Below, piece by piece: positions 50,088-62,941 of a stretch of DNA of 64,000 nucleotides. The DNA comes from Atherix ibis (Eukaryota > Arthropoda > Insecta > Diptera > Athericidae): positions 248,001 to 312,000 of the forward strand of contig CATQJD010000140.1 in assembly GCA_958298945.1 (NCBI GenBank). The letters run 5' to 3'. Positions within the stretch are counted from its first letter, which is position 1. Each line of letters begins with the position of its first letter. Both the position numbers and the translations under genes were made by a program. The notes beneath the pieces were generated by a model. It made no database searches. It saw only the letters and a program-made list of their open reading frames with translations, and was not told the DNA's origin.

Positions 50088-52994
50088 TAAGAGGTGTATG
50101 AAGTAGTATGTTTAAGAGGAATATGAAGTAGTATGTTTAAGAGGAATATGAAGTAGTATGTTTAAGAAGAATATGAAGTAGTATGTTAAAGAGGAATATG
50201 AAGTAGTATGTTTAACAGGAATATGAAGTAGTATATTTAAGAGGAATATGAAGTAGTATGTTAAAGAGGAATACGAAGTAGTATGTTTAAGAGGAATATG
50301 AAGTAATATGTTTAAGAGGAATATGAAGTAGTATTTTTAAGAGGAATATGAAGTAGTATGTTTAAGAGGAATATGAAGTAGTATGTTTAAGAGGAACAAG
50401 AAGTTGTATGTTTAAGAGGAATATGAAGTAGTTTATTTAAGAGGAATATGAAATAGTATGTTTAAGAGGAATATGAAGTAGTATGTTTAAGATGTATATG
50501 AAGTAGTATGTTTAAGAGGTATATGAAGTAGTATGTTTAAGAGGAATATGAAGTAGTATGTTTAAGAGGAATATGAAGTAGTATGTTTAAGAGGAACATG
50601 AAGTTGTATGTTTAAGAGGAATATGGAGTAGTTTATTTAAGAGGAATATGAAATAGTATGTTTAAGAATAATATGAAGTAGTATGTTTAAAATGAATATG
50701 AAGTAGTATGTTTAAGAGGAATATGAATTGCTATGTTTAAGAGGAATATGAAGTAGTATGTTTAAGAGGAATATGAAGTATTATGTTTAAGAGGAATATG
50801 AAGTAGTATTTTTAAGAGGAATATGAAGTAGTATGTTTAAGAGGAATATGAAGTAGTATGTTTAAAAGGAACATGAAGTTGTATGTTAAAGAGACATATA
50901 AAGTAGTATGTTTAAGAGGAATATGAAGTAGTATGTTTAAGTGGAATATGAAGTAGTATGTTTAAGTGAAATATGAAGTAGTATGTTTAAGAGGAATATG
51001 AAGTAGTATGTTTAAGAGGAATATGAAGTAGTATGTTAAAGAGGAATATGAAGTAGTATATTTAAGAGGAATATGAAGTAGTATGTTTAAGAGGAATATG
51101 AAGTAGTATGTTTAAGAGAAGTATGAAGTACTATGTTTAAGAAGAATATGAAATAGTATGTTTAAGAGGAATATGAAGTAGTATGTTTAAGAGAAATATG
51201 AAGTAGTATGTTTAACAGGAATATGAAGTAGTATATTTAAGAGGTATATGAAGTAGTATGTTTAAGAGGAATATGAAGTAGTATGTTTAAGAGGAATATG
51301 AAGTAGTATGTTTAAGAGGAATATGAAGTAGTATGTTAAAGAGGAATATGAAGTAGTATGTTTAACAAGAATATGAAGTAGTATATTTAAGAGGAATATG
51401 AAGTAGTATGTTTAAGAGGAATATGAAGTAGTATATTTAAGAGGAATATGAAGTAGTATGCTTAAGAGGAATATGAAGTAGTATTTTGAAGAGGAATATG
51501 AAGTAGTATGTTTAAGAGGAATATGAAGTAGTATATTTAAGGGGACTATGAAGTAGTATATTTAAGAGGAATATGAAGTATTATATTTAAGAGGAATATG
51601 AAGTACTATGTTTAAGAGCTATATGAATTGGTATGTTTAAGAGAAATATGAAGTAGTATATTTAAGAGGAATATAAAGAAGTATGTTTAAGAGGAATATG
51701 AAGTAGTATTTTTAAGAGGAATATGAAGTAGTATGTTTAAGAGGAATATGAAGTAGTATGTTTAAGAGGAATATGAAATAATATATTTAAGAAGAATATG
51801 AAGTAATATGTTTAAGAGGAATATGAAGTGGTATGTTTAAGAGGAATATGAAGTAGTATGTTTAAGAGGAATATGAAGTAGTATTTTGAAAAGGAATATG
51901 AAGTAGTATGTTTAAGAGGAATATGAAGTAGTATGTTTAAGACGAATATGAAGTAGTATGTTTAAGAGGAATATGAAGCAGTATGTTTAAGAGGAATATG
52001 AAGTAGTATGTTTAAGAGGAATATGAAGTAGTATGTTTAAGAGGAATATGAAGTAGTATGCTTAAGAGGAACATGAAGTAGTATGTTTAAGAGGAATATG
52101 AAGTAGTATATTCAAGAGGAATTTGCAGTAGTATGTTTAAGAATAATATGAAGTGGTATGTTTAACAGGAATATGTAGTAGTATATTTAAGAGGAATATG
52201 AAGTAGTATGTTTAACAGGAATATGAAGTAGTATGTTTGAGAGGAATATGAAGTAGTATGTTTAAGAGGAATATGAAGTAGTATGTTTAAGAGGATCATA
52301 ATGTAGTATGCTTAAGAGGAATATGAAGTAGTATATTTAAGAGGAATATGAAGTAGTTTGTTTAAGAGCAATATGAAGTAGTATGTTTAAGAGAAATATG
52401 AAGTGCTATGTTTAAGAGGAATATGAAATAGTATGTTTAAGAGGAATATGAAGTAGTATGCTTAAGAGGAATATGAAGTAGTATGTCTAACAGGAATATG
52501 AAGTAGTATATTTAAGAGGAATGTGAAGCGGTATGTTTAAGAGGAATATGAAGTAGTATGTTTAAGAAGAATATGAAGTAGTATGTTTAAGAGGAATATG
52601 AAGTAGTATGTTTAAGAGGAATATGAAGTAGTATGTTTAAGAGAAATATGAAGTAGTATATTTAAGAGGAATATGAAGTAGTATATTTAAGAGGAATATG
52701 AAGTAGTATGTTTAAGAGGAATATGAAGTAGTATGTTTAAGAGGAATATGAAGTAGTATGTTTAAGTGGAATATGAAGTAGTATATTTAAGAGGAACATT
52801 AGGAAGTGTATTTAAGAGGAATATGAAGTAGTATATTTAAGAGGAATATGAAGTAGTATATTTAAGAGGAATATGAAGCAGTATATTTAAGAGGAATATG
52901 AAGTAGTATGTTTAAGAGGAATATGGAGTAGTATGTTTAAGAGGAATATGAATAAGTATGTTTAAGAGAAATATGAAGTAGTATATTTAAGAGG

Positions 52995-55900
52995 AATATG
53001 GAGTAGTATATTTAAGAGGAATATGAAGTAGTATGTTTAAAAGGAATATGAAGTAGTATATTTAAGAGGAATATGAAGTAGTATATTTAAGAGGAATATG
53101 AAGTAGTATGTTTAAGAAGAATATGTAGTAGTATATTTAAGAGGAATATGAAATAGTATGTTAAAGAGGAATATGAAGTAGTATGTTTAAGAGGAATATG
53201 AAGTAGTATGTTTAAGAGGTATATGAAGTAGTATGTTTAAGAGGAATATGAAGTAGTATGTTTAAGAGGAATATGAAGTAGTATTTTTAAGAGGAATATG
53301 AAGTAGTATGTTTAAGAGGAATATGAAATAGTATATTTAAGAAGAATATGAAGTAATATGTTTAAGAGGAATATGAAGTGGTATGTTTAAGAGGAATATG
53401 AAGTAGTATGTTTAAGAGGAATATGAAGTAGTATGTTTAAGAGGAATATGAAGTAGTATGTTTAAGAGGAATATAAAGTAGTATATTTAAGAGTAATATG
53501 AAGTAGTATGTGTAAGAGGAATATGAAGTTGTATGTTTAAGAGGAATATGATGTAGTATGCTTAAGAGGAATATGAAGTAGTATGTTTAAGAGGAATATG
53601 AAGTAGTATATTTAAGAGGAATATGAAGTAGTATGTTTAAGAGAAATATGAAGTACTATGTTTAAGAGGAATATGAAATAGTATGTTTAAGAGGAATATG
53701 AAGTAGTATGTTTAAGAGGAATATGAAGTAGTATGTTTAACAGGAATATGAAGTAGTATGTTTAACAGGAATATGAAGTAGTATATTTAAGAGGAATATG
53801 AAGTAGTATGTTTAAGAGGAATATGAAGTAGTACGTTTAAGAGGATTATAAAGTAGTATGTTTAAGAGGAATATGAAGTAGTATGTTAAAGAGGAATATG
53901 AAGTAGTATGTTTAACAGGAATATGAAGTAGTATGTTTAAGAGGAATATGAAGTAGTATGTTTAAGAGGAATATGAAGTAGTATATTTAAGAGGAATATG
54001 TGAAGTAGTATTTTTAAGAAGAATATGAAGTAGTATGTTTAAGAGGAATATAAAGTAGTATATTTAAGAGGAATATGAAGTAGTATGTTTAAGAGGAATA
54101 TGAAGTAGTATGTTTAAGACGAATATGAGGTAGTATGTTTAACAGGAATATGAAGTAGTATATTTAAGAGGAATATGAAGTAGTATGTTTAAGAGGAATA
54201 TGAAGTAGTACGTTTAAGAGGATTATAAAGTAGTATGTTTAAGAGGAATATGAAGTAGTATGTTAAAAAGGAATATGAAGTAGTATGTTTAACAGGAATA
54301 TGAAGTAGTATATTTAAGAGGAATATGAAGTAGTATGTTTAAGAGCAATATGAAGTGGTATGTTTAAGAGGAATATGAAGTAGTATATTTAAGAGAAATA
54401 TGAAGTAGTATGTTTAAGAGTAATATTAAGTAGTATGTTTAAAAGGAATATGAAGTAGTATGTTTAAGAGGAATATGAAGTAGTATGTTTAAGAGGAATA
54501 TGAAGTAGTATATTTAAGAGGAATATATGAAGTAGTATTTTTAAGAAGAATATGAAGTAGTATGTTTAAGAGGAATATGAAGTAGTATATTTAAGATAAT
54601 TATGAAGTAGTATATTTAAGAGGAATATGAAGTAGTATGTTTAAGAGGAATATGAAGTAGTGTATTTAAGAGGAATATGAATTAGTATGTTTAAGAGGAA
54701 TAAGAAGTAGTAAGTTTAAGAGGAATATGAAGTAGTATGTTTAAGAGGAATATGAAGTAGTATGTTTAAGAGGAATATGAAGTAGTAGGTTTAAGAGGAA
54801 TATGAAGTAGTACGTTTAAGAGAAATATGCAATAGTATATTTAGGAGGAATATGAAGTAGTATGTTTAAGAGGACTATGAAGAAGTGTGTTTAAGAGGTA
54901 TATGAAGTAGTATGTTTAAGAGGAATATGAAGTAGTATATTTAAGAGCAATATGAGGTAGTATGTTTAAGAGGAATATGAAATAGTATGTTTAAGAGGAA
55001 TATGAAGTAGTATGTTTAAGAAGAATATGAAGTAGTATATTTAAGAGGAATATGAAGAAGTATGTTTAAGAGGAATATGAAGTAGTATGTTTAAGAGAAA
55101 AATAAAGTGCTATGTTTAAGAGGAATATGAAATAGTATGTTTAAGAGGAATATGAAGTAGTATGCTTAAGAGGAATATAAAGTAGTATGTTAAAGAGGAA
55201 TCTGAAGTAGTATGTTTAACAGGAATATGAAGTAGTATGTTTAAGAGGAATATGAAGTAGTATATTTAAGAGGAATATGAAGTAGTATATTTAAGAAGAA
55301 TATGAAGTAGTATGTTTTAGAGGAATATGAAGTAGTATGTTTAAGAGAAATAAAAAGTAATATATTTAAGAGGAATATGAAGTAGTATGTTTAAGAGGAA
55401 TATGAAGTAGTATGTTTAAGAGAAGTATGAAGTAGTATGTTTAACAGGAATATGAAGTAGTATATTTAAGAGAAATATAAAGTAGTATGTTTAAGAGGAA
55501 AATGAACTATTATATTTAAGAGGAATATGAAGTAGTATGTTTAAGAGGAATATGAAGTAGTATGTTTAAGAGGAATATGAAGTAGTATGTTTAAGAGGAA
55601 TATGAAGTGCTATGTTTAAGAGGAATATGAAGAAGTATATTTAAGAGGAATATGAAGTAGTATGTTTAAGAAGAATATGAAGAAGTATGTTTAAGAGGAA
55701 TATGAAGTAGTATATTTAAGAGGAATATGAAGTAGTATATTTAAGAGGAATATGAAATAGTATGTTTAAGAGAAATATGAAGTAGTGTATTTAAGAGGAA
55801 TATGAATTATTATGTTTAAGAGGAATATGAAGTAGTAAGCTTAAGAGGAATATGAAGTAGTATGTTTAAGAGGAATATGAAGTAGTATGTTTAAGAGGAA

Positions 55901-56122
55901 TATGAAGTAGTATGTTTAAGAGAAATATGCAAAAGTATATTTAAGCGGAATATGAAGTAGTATGTTTAGGAGGACTATGAAGAAGTATGTTTAAGAGGAA
56001 TATGAAGTAGTATGTTTAAGAGAAATATGAAATAGTATGTTTAAGAGGAATATGAAGTAGTATGTTTAAGAAGAATATGAAGTAGTATATTTAAGAGGAA
56101 TATGAAGTAGTATGTTTAAGAG
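52995..56122 (+). repeat. 3.1-kb tandem duplication inside copy C, first copy
   Basis: Pairs with the next block at offsets 3,129 (GTTTAAAAGG 53,035/56,164; AGGTATATG), 3,004 (ATGATGTAG 53,548/56,552), 2,954 (ATGTGAAG 53,998/56,952) and 3,079 (AAATGAACTATT 55,501/58,580; AAGCTT 55,837/58,916). Every step is a whole number of monomers. The TTTAAAGG monomer of copies A and B is a full 25 bp here (TTTAAAAGG). Confidence 0.82.
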
Positions 56123-59100
56123 GAATATGGAGTAGTATATTTAAGAGGAATATGAAGTAGTATGTTTAAAAGGAATATGAAGTAGTATATTTAAGAGGAA
56201 TATGAAGTAGTATATTTAAGAGGAATATGAAGTAGTATGTTTAAGAAGAATATGTAGTAGTATATTTAAGAGGAATATGAAATAGTATGTTAAAGAGGAA
56301 TATGAAGTAGTATGTTTAAGAGGAATATGAAGTAGTATGTTTAAGAGGTATATGAAGTAGTATGTTTAAGAGGAATATGAAGTAGTATGTTTAAGAGGAA
56401 TATGAAGTAGTATGTTTAAGAGGAATATGAAGTAGTATGTTTAAGAGGAATATGAAGTAGTATGTTTAAGAGGAATATGAAGTAGTATATTTAAGAGTAA
56501 TATGAAGTAGTATGTTTAAGAGGAATATGAAGTTGTATGTTTAAGAGGAATATGATGTAGTATGTTTAAGAGGAATATGAAGTAGTATGTTTAAGAGGAA
56601 TATGAAGTAGTATATTTAAGAGGAATATGAAGTAGTATGTTTAAGAGAAATATGAAGTACTATGTTTAAGATGAATATGAAATAGTATGTTTAAGAGGAA
56701 TATGAAGTAGTATGTTTAAGAGGAATATGAAGTAGTATGTTTAACAGGAATATGAAGTAGTATGTTTAACAGGAATATGAAGTAGTATATTTAAGAGGAA
56801 TATGAAGTAGTATGTTTAAGAGGAATATGAAGTAGTATGTTAAAGAGGAATATGAAGTAGTATGTTTAACAGGAATATGAAGTAGTATGTTTAAGAGGAA
56901 TATGAAGTAGTATGTTTAAGAGGAATATGAAGTAGTATATTTAAGAGGAATATGTGAAGTAGTATTTTTAAGAAGAATATGAAGTAGTATGTTTAAGAGG
57001 AATGTGAAGTAGTATATTTAAGAGGAATATGAAGTAGTATGTTTAAGAGGAATATGAAGTAGTATGTTTAAGACGAATATGAAGTAGTATGTTTAACAGG
57101 AATATGAAGTAGTATATTTAAGAGGAATATGAAGTAGTATGTTTAAGAGGAATATGAAGTAGTACGTTTAAGAGGATTATAAAGTAGTATGTTTAAGAGG
57201 AATATGAAGTAGTATGTTAAAGAGGAATATGAAGTAGTATGTTTAACAGAAATATGAAGTAGTATATTTAAGAGGAATATGAAGTAGTATGTTTAAGAGC
57301 AATATGAAGTGGTATGTTTAAGAGGAATATGAAGTAGTATATTTAAGAGAAATATGAAGTAGTATGTTTAAGAGTAATATTAAGTAGTATGTTTAAAAGG
57401 AATATGAAGTAGTATGTTTAAGAGGAATATGAAGTAGTATGTTTAAGAGGAATATGAAGTAGTATATTTAAGAGGAATATGTGAAGTAGTATTTTTAAGA
57501 AGAATATGAAGTAGTATGTTTAAGAGGAATATGAAGTAGTATATTTAAGATAATTATGAAGTAGTATATTTAAGAGGAATATGAAGTAGTATGTTTAAGA
57601 GGAATATGAAGTAGTGTATTTAAGAGGAATATGAATTAGTATGTTTAAGAGGAATAAGAAGTAGTAAGTTTAAGAGGAATATGAAGTAGTATGTTTAAGA
57701 GGAATATGAAGTAGTATGTTTAAGAGGAATATGAAGTAGTAGGTTTAAGAGGAATATGAAGTAGTACGTTTAAGAGAAATATGCAATAGTATATTTAGGA
57801 GGAATATGAAGTAGTATGTTTAAGAGGAATATGAAGTAGTATATTTAAGAGCAATATGAGGTAGTATGTTTAAGAGGAATATGAAATAGTATGTTTAAGA
57901 GGAATATGAAGTAGTATGTTTAATAAGAATATGAAGTAGTATATTTAAGAGGAATATGAAGAAGTATGTTTAAGAGGAATATGAAGTAGTATGTTTAAGA
58001 GAAAAATAAAGTGCTATGTTTAAGAGGAATATGAAATAGTATGTTTGAGAGGAATATGAAGTAGTATGCTTAAGAGGAATATAAAGTAGTATGTTTAAGA
58101 GGAATCTGAAGTAGTATGTTTAACAGGAATATGAAGTAGTATGTTTAAGAGGAATATGAAGTAGTATATTTAAGAGGAATATGAAGTAGTATATTTAAGA
58201 AGAATATGAAGTAGTATGTTTTATAGGAATATGAAGTAGTATGTTTAAGAGGAATAAAAAGTAGTATATTTAAGAGGAATATGAAGTAGTATGTTTAAGA
58301 GGAATATGAAGTAGTATGTTTAAGAGAAATATGAAGTAGTATGTTTAACAGGAATATGAAGTAGTTTATTTAAGAGAAATATAAAGTAGTATGTTTAAGA
58401 GGAATATGAAGTAGTATGTTTAAGAGGAATATGAAGTAGTATGTTTAAGAGGAATATGAAGTAGTATGTTAAAGAGGAATATGAAGTTGTATGTTTAACA
58501 GGAATATGAAGTAGTATATTTAACAGGAATATGAAGTAGTATGTTTAAGAGCAATATGAAATGGTATGTTTAAGAGGAAAATGAACTATTATATTTAAGA
58601 GGAATATGAAGTAGTATGTTTAAGAGGAATATGAAGTAGTATGTTTAAGAGGAATATGAAGTAGTATGTTTAAGAGGAATATGAAGTACTATGTTTAAGA
58701 GGAATATGAAGTAGTATATTTAAGAGGAATATGAAGTAGTATGTTTAAGAAAAATATGAAGAAGTATGTTTAAGAGGAATATGAAGTAGTATATTTAAGA
58801 GGAATATGAAGTAGTATATTTAAGAGGAATATGAAGTAGTATGTTTAAGAGAAATATGAAGTAGTGTATTTAAGAGGAATATGAATTATTATGTTTAAGA
58901 GGAATATGAAGTAGTAAGCTTAAGAGGGAATATGAAGTAGTATGTTTAAGAGGAATATGAAGTAGTATGTTTAAGAGGAATATGAAGTAGTATGTTTAAG
59001 AGGAATATGCAAAAGTATATTTAAGAGGAATATGAAGTAGTATGTTTAGGAGGACTATGAAGAAGTATGTTTAAGAGGAATATGAAGTAGTATGTTTAAG

Positions 59101-59200
59101 AGGAATATGAAATAGTATGTTTAAGAGGAATATGAAGTAGTATGTTTAAGAAGAATATGAAGTAGTATATTTAAGAGGAATATGAAGTAGTATGTTTAAG
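56123..59200 (+). repeat. 3.1-kb tandem duplication inside copy C, second copy
   Basis: Contiguous with the first copy. It lacks the GTATTTTTAAG / GAAATAG / GAAGTAATATG run present at 53,281-53,370, but keeps monomers that the first copy lost near 55.45 kb. A private extra G gives AAGAGGGAATATG (26-bp monomer) at about 58,926. It runs on into higher-order-unit sequence (GTGCTATG 59,237) that the first copy does not reach. Confidence 0.8.
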
Positions 59201-59755
59201 AGGAATATGAAGTAGTATGTTTAAGAGAAAAATGAAGTGCTATGTTTAAGAGGAATATGAAATATTATGTTTAAGAGGAATATGAAGTAGTATGTTTAAG
59301 AGGAATATGAAGTAGTATGTTTAACAGGAATATGAAGTAGTATATTCAAGAGGAATATGCAGTAGTATGTTTAAGAATAATATGAAGTAGTATATTTAAC
59401 AGGAATATGTAGTAGTATATTTAAGAGGAATATGAAGTAGTATGTTTAACAGGAATATGAAGTAGTATGTTTGAGAGGTATATGAAGTAGTATGTTTAAG
59501 AGGAATATGAAGTAGTATGTTTAAGAGGAATATGAAGCAGTATGTTTAAGAGGAATATGAAGTAGTATGTTTAAGAGAAAAATGAAGTGCTATGTTTAAA
59601 AGGAATATGAAGTAGTATATTTAAGAGGAATATGCAGTAGTATGTTTAAGAATAATATGAAGTACTATATTTAACAGGAATATGTAGTAGTATTTTTAAG
59701 AGGAATATGAAGTAGTATGTTTAACAGGAATATGAAGTAGTATATTTAAGAGGAA

Positions 59756-59774
59756 TATGAAGTAGTAACAGGAA
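59756..59774 (+). repeat. 19-bp monomer (6-bp deletion)
   Basis: Reads GAAGTAGTAACAGGAA where a TTAACAGG-type monomer would read GTAGTATGTTTAACAGG. A 6-bp internal deletion, and the only one of its kind in the window. The following monomers (GAAATAG, then ATGCTTTAGAGG) are also unusual. Confidence 0.9.
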
Positions 59775-60899
59775 TATGAAATAGTATGCTTTAGAGGAAT
59801 ATGAAGTAGTATGTTTAAGAAGAATATGAAGTAGTATATTTAAGAGGAATATGATGTAGTATGTTTAAGAGGAATATGAAGTAGTATGTTTAAGAGAAAA
59901 ATGAAATGCTATGTTTAAGAGGAATATGAAATAGTATGTTTAAGAGGAATATGAAGTAGTATGTTTAAGAGGAATATGAAGTAGTATGTTTAACAGGAAT
60001 ATGAAGTAGTATATTTAAGAGCAATATGAAGTAGTATGTTTAAGACGACTATGAGGTAGTATGTTTAAGAGGAATATGAAGTAGTATGTTTAACAGGAAT
60101 ATGAAGAAGTATGTTTAAGAGGAATATGAAGTAGTATGTTTAAGAGGAATATGAAGTAGTATGTTTAAGAGAAACATGAAGTAGTATGTTTAAGAGGAAT
60201 ATGAAGTAGTATATTCAAGAGGAATATGCAGTAGTATGTTTAAGAGGAATATGAAGTAGTATGTTTAACAGGACAATGAAGTAGTATATTTAAGAGGAAT
60301 ATGAAGTAGTATGTTTAACAGGAATATGAAGTAGTATGTTTGAGAGGAATATGAAGTAGTATGTTTAAGAGGAATATGAAGTAGTATGTTTAAGAGGAAT
60401 ATGAAGTAGTATGTTTAAGAGAAATATGAAGTGCTATGTTTAAGAGGAATATGAAATAGTATGTTTAAGAGGAATATGAAGTAGTATGTTTAAGAGGAAT
60501 ATGAAGTAGTATGTTTAACAGGAATATGAAGTAGTATATTTAAGAGGAATATGAAGTAGTATGTTCAAGAGGAATATGCAGTAGTATTTTTAAGAGCAAT
60601 ATGAAGTAGTATGTTTAAGAGGAATATGAAGTACTATGTTTAAGAGGAATATGAAGTAGTATATTTAAGAGGAATATGAAGTAGTATGTTTAAGAGGAAT
60701 ATGAAGTAGTATGTTCAAGAGAAATATGAAGTGCTATGTTTAAGAGGAATATGAAATAGTATGTTTAAGAGGAATATAAAGTAGTATGTTTAAGAGGAAT
60801 ATGAAGTAGTATATTTAAGAGGAATATGAAGTAGTATATTTAAGAGGAATATGAAGTAGAATGTTTAAGAGGAATATGAAGTAGTCTATTTAAGAGGAA

Positions 60900-60929
60900 T
60901 AACGTATGATGTAGTATATTTAAGGGGAA
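60900..60929 (+). repeat. 30-bp monomer (5-bp insertion)
   Basis: AACGT is inserted between GGAAT and ATGATGTAG. It is the largest insertion into the array that I found and brings in one of the rare CpG steps. It could be untemplated repair sequence or a local slip; the sequence alone does not tell which. Confidence 0.9.
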
Positions 60930-62391
60930 TATGAAGTAGTATGTTGAAGAGGAATATGAAGTAGTATGTTTAAGAGGAATATGAAGTAGTATGTTTAAGA
61001 GGAATATGAAGTAGTATATTTAAGAGGAATATGAAGTAGTATATTTAAGAGGAATATGAAGTAGTATGTTTAAGAGGAATATGAAGCAGAATGTTTAAGA
61101 GGAATATGCAGTAGTATATTTAAAAGGAATATGAAGTAGTATGTTTAAGAGGAATATGGAGTAGTATGTTTAAGAGGAATATGAAGTATTATTTTTAAAA
61201 GGAATATGAAGTAGTATGTTTAAGAGGAATATGAAATAGTATATTTAAGAGGAATATGAAGTTATATGTTTAAGAGGAATATGAAGTGGTATGTTTAAGA
61301 GGAATATGAAGTAGTATGTTTAAGCGGAATATGAAGTAGTATATTTAAGAGGAATACGAAGTTGTATGTGTTAGAAGAATATGAAGTAGAATATTTAAGA
61401 GGAATATGAAGTAGTATGTTTAAGAGGAATATGAAGTAATATATTTAGGAGGAATATGAAGCAGTATGTTTAAGAGGAATATGAAGTAGTATATTGAAGA
61501 GGAATATGAAGTAATATGTTTAAGAGGAATATGAAGTAGTATATATAAGGGGAATATGAAGTAGTATATTTAAGAGGAATATGAAGTAGTATATTTAAGA
61601 GGAATATGAAGTAGTATGTTTAAGTGGAATATGAAGTAGTATATTTAAGAGGAATATGAAGTAGTATGTTTAAGAGGAATATGAAGTATTATGTTTAAGA
61701 GGAATATGAAGTAGTATGTTTAAGAGGAATATGAAGTAGTATCTTTGAGAGGAATATGAAGTAGTATGTTTAAGAGGAATATGAAGTAGTATATTTAAGA
61801 GGTATATGAGGTAGTATATTTAAGAGAAATATGATGTAGTATGTTTAAGAGGAATATGAAGAAGTATGTTTTAGAGAAATATGAAGTAGTATATTTAAGA
61901 GGAATATGAAGTAGTATGTTTAAGAGGAATATGAAGTAGTATGTTTAAGTGGAATATACAGTAGTATGTTTACGAGGAATATGCAGTAGTATATTAAAGA
62001 GTAATATGCAGTACTATATTTAAGAGGAATATGAAGTAGTATGTTTAAGATGAATAAAAAGTAGTATGTTTAAGAGGAATATGAAGTAGTATATTTAAGA
62101 GGAATATGAAGTGGTATGCTTAAGAGGAATATGAAGTAGTATGTTTAAGCGAAATATGAAGTAGTATGTTTAAGAGGAATATGAAGTAGTATATTTAAGA
62201 GGAATATGAAGTAGTATGTTTAAGAGGAATATGAAGTAGTGTGTTTATGAGGAATATGAGGTAGTATGTTTAAGAGAAATTTGAAGTAGTATATTTAAGA
62301 GGAATATGAAGTAGTATGTTTAAGAGGAATATGAAGTAGTATGTTTAAGCGGAATATGAAGTAGTATGTTTAAGAGGAATATGAAGTAGTA

Positions 62392-62666
62392 TGTCAAGGA
62401 GGAATATAAAGTAGTATGTTTAAGAAAAATATGAAGTAGTATGTTTAAGAGGAATATGAAGTAGTATATTTAAGAGGAATATGAAGTAGTATGTTTAAGA
62501 GGAATATTAAGTAGTATGTTTAAAAGGAATATGAAGTAGTCTGTTTAAGAGGAATATGAAGTAGTATGTTTAAGAGGAATATGAAGTAGTATGTTTAAGA
62601 GGAATATGAAGTATTATGTTTAAGAGGAATATGAAGTAGTATGTTTAAGAGGAATATGAATTAGTA
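62392..62666 (+). repeat. 275-bp (11-monomer) local repeat, copy 1
   Basis: TGTCAAGGAGG at 62,392 and 62,667, and GTAGTCTGTTT near 62,541 and 62,816, are both 275 bp apart, with AATATTAAG and TTTAAAAGG monomers in the same order between them. Confidence 0.8.
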
Positions 62667-62941
62667 TGTCAAGGAGGAACATAAAGTAGTATGTTTGAGA
62701 GAAATATGAAGTAGTATGTTTAAGAGGAATATGAAGTAGTATATTTAAGAGGAATATGAAGTAGTATGTTTAAGAGGAATATTAAGTAGTATGTTTAAAA
62801 GGAATATGAAGTAGTCTGTTTAAGAGGAATATGAAGTAGTATGTTTAAGAGGAATATGAAGTAGTATATTTAAGAGGATTATGTGAAGTAGTATATTTAA
62901 GAAGAATGTGAAGTAGTATGTTTAAGAGGAATATGAAGTAG
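62667..62941 (+). repeat. 275-bp local repeat, copy 2 (diverging)
   Basis: Differs from copy 1 by AACATAAAG for AATATAAAG and TTTGAGAGAAATATG for TTTAAGAAAAATATG. It loses similarity at about 62,870, where GGATTATGTGAAG begins. A third TGTCAAGGAGG lies at 63,919 and starts a further partial copy (AATATAAAG, AAGAGAAATATG) that runs off the window. Confidence 0.7.

Larger units (their letters stand above)
38767..57500 (+). repeat. Paired 27-bp ATGTGAAG monomers, about 527 bp apart
   Basis: A 2-bp expansion (AATATGTGAAGTAGTATTTTTAAGAAG) occurs in pairs at 38,767/39,294, 47,494/48,021, 53,998/54,524 and 56,952/57,479; the 54,524 copy reads ATATATGAAG. A diverged single copy (GGATTATGTGAAG) is at 62,881. 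Each pair marks one passage of the higher-order unit. The two members share flanking variants (TTTTTAAGAAGAATATG), suggesting that a 21-monomer segment was duplicated within the ancestral unit. Confidence 0.88.
29160..59260 (+). repeat. Right variant domain with 8.7-8.8-kb higher-order units
   Basis: Marker variants confined to this side include GGATCATAATG (31,541; 37,064; 43,617; 45,791; 52,294), ATGTCTAACAGG (31,731; 34,955; 37,254; 43,807; 45,981; 52,484), AAGCTT (40,881; 49,608; 55,837; 58,916) and the 27-bp ATGTGAAG monomers. Their order repeats, which gives the higher-order structure: one partial unit, two complete units and a rearranged third. Copies compared by eye differ at only scattered single bases over hundreds of bases, so the duplications look recent. 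Confidence 0.8.
50088..59260 (+). repeat. Right-domain higher-order unit, rearranged copy C
   Basis: Begins as copy B plus 8,727 (41,367/50,094; 41,667/50,394; 41,896/50,623), then plus 8,677 after two lost monomers near 51,870 (43,807/52,484). It has only one ATGTCTAAC block where A and B have two: from about 52.5 kb it aligns to 46 kb onward with offset 6,503-6,504 (45,981/52,484; 47,494/53,998). Thirteen monomers are missing near 55,430-55,490 (offset drops to 6,179 at 49,322/55,501). The segment 52,995-56,122 is then duplicated in tandem, and the unit ends at about 59,255 after the GTGCTATG anchor (41,201/59,237). Confidence 0.8.
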
